64,000 bases of DNA from NCBI GenBank assembly GCA_002441005.1, contig DJWO01000001.1:1-64000 (forward strand), in the 5' to 3' direction. The notes below the pieces were generated by a model. That model was not told the DNA's origin. It saw only the letters and a program-made list of their open reading frames with translations, and ran no database searches. The translations under genes were made by a program, and so were the position numbers. The stretch is from Candidatus Aminicenantes bacterium UBA6228. Its GTDB lineage: Bacteria > Acidobacteriota > Aminicenantia > Aminicenantales > Saccharicenantaceae. Positions 63,436 through 64,000 of the stretch are shown in pieces (within the stretch, counting starts at the first letter, position 1; the number at the start of each line of letters is the position of its first letter).

Positions 63436-64000
63436 ATGAGACAGGAATCAATTGTCAGGCCTGAGTTTCGTGGTCCGGACCTACCAGCCGGCCGTTTGAT
63501 TTTTATTCCTTTTATGCCTTTCCCCGGGATAATTTCCGACTTAAGGAAAAAAGCTAGCCGGAAAATCGGCCTCCATCAAAGCGAGCTTTTTTATCTTGAG
63601 AGCCAGGCTATCCTCTATGGGCCGGTCGGGGCTTCTTCGAGTGTCAGCTCGCTGGAAAAGCTCAGGCTGGTCAAGTTGAAAGAGATAATTCTGCTCAGCT
63701 ACTGCGGCTCTCTCACCGGACAGCTGGAGATAGGACAGGCTCTACTGCCCCTCTCCGCCCTGTCTGATGAAGGGACCTCAAGCCATTATCTACCCCGGAA
63801 AAACAAGCTTTATCAGGTCTCAAAAACATGCCGGCAGGAGTTACTTGATCATCTGGAAGGCAGGAAATTGCCCTATGCCGAAGGGGCTATAGTTTCGACC
63901 GATGCTCCTTATCGTGAGACTCCAGCCTGGCTAAAAAAAATGCAGAAAAAAGGAATTCTGGCTGTTGATATGGAGATCTCAGCCGTGCTGGCTTTTTCGC
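63436..64000 (+). CDS. nucleoside phosphorylase-like protein, 3' end outside window
   Basis: 188 codons are seen; the frame runs off the end. The start has AGGAG 6 bases upstream. ILLSYCGSLTGQLEIGQALLP matches the phosphate-site strand, and IVSTDAPYRETPAW with GILAVDMEISAVLAF gives the nucleoside-binding Met-Glu region of the PNP/UDP phosphorylase family. Divergent from the ParB-like gene. Confidence 0.85.
   Translation, partial: MRQESIVRPEFRGPDLPAGRLIFIPFMPFPGIISDLRKKASRKIGLHQSELFYLESQAILYGPVGASSSVSSLEKLRLVKLKEIILLSYCGSLTGQLEIGQALLPLSALSDEGTSSHYLPRKNKLYQVSKTCRQELLDHLEGRKLPYAEGAIVSTDAPYRETPAWLKKMQKKGILAVDMEISAVLAFS

Overview
The window looks like a chromosomal segment of a Gram-negative, probably anaerobic bacterium. 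An outer membrane is shown by an Omp85/TamA barrel, a TonB-ExbB-ExbD cluster and a porin-like barrel. Anaerobic life is suggested by rubrerythrin, rubredoxin, a rubredoxin-reductase-type flavoprotein, a desulforedoxin-like protein and several radical SAM enzymes. Gene content and style (exported M14 peptidase, DUF5703 lipoprotein, TonB with Gly-Gly-Val repeats, bidomain ThyX) would fit Candidatus Aminicenantes or a relative. That placement is inference, not proof.

Layout. 1-468: 3' part of an IS256-family transposase. 700-6349: tldE and tldD (the latter with a Tat signal) and a large exported zinc carboxypeptidase. 6660-18026: an AT-richer accessory island. It holds a truncated DUF4143 ATPase and a tightly packed four-gene operon (PLD-SNF2 helicase, Eco57I-type adenine methyltransferase, SIR2, HerA ATPase) that resembles a helicase-methylase-ATPase (Hma-type) defence locus with a SIR2 gene embedded in it. 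18265-30350: tRNA-Leu(UAA), a bidomain thyX, polX, a DUF5703 lipoprotein, and rtcB with archease, interspersed with four inverted-repeat elements. The outer ends of these elements repeatedly sit exactly on the stop codons of neighbouring intact genes. 30350-37418: a minus-strand housekeeping run (radical SAM AmrS-like, nth, site-2 protease, rubrerythrin, nadA, NifU-like, MBL hydrolase, frameshifted CDF transporter, desulforedoxin-like protein).

37648-53800: a TPR lipo/periplasmic-type protein, then a long minus-strand run: a 2117-residue TamB-TamA fusion, alr, purA, a porin-like barrel, NADH:rubredoxin-reductase-like flavoprotein, a 53-aa rubredoxin, recD2, SAM hydrolase, lepB. 53918-61258: a plus-strand export and envelope-energy cluster: ychF-like, tgt, yajC, secD, secF, tonB, exbB, exbD. 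61279-63341: an SPL-type radical SAM protein with a ParB-like protein. 63436-end: a partial nucleoside phosphorylase.

The themes fit together. LepB, YajC-SecD-SecF, TamBA and TonB-ExbBD serve protein export and the outer membrane. Rubrerythrin, rubredoxin and its reductase handle oxygen stress. RtcB and archease perform RNA repair. The most unusual items are the SIR2-containing helicase-methylase-ATPase operon, the one-chain TamB-TamA fusion predicted to span both membranes, and the stop-codon-abutting inverted-repeat elements, one of which supplies the start codon and first residues of archease.
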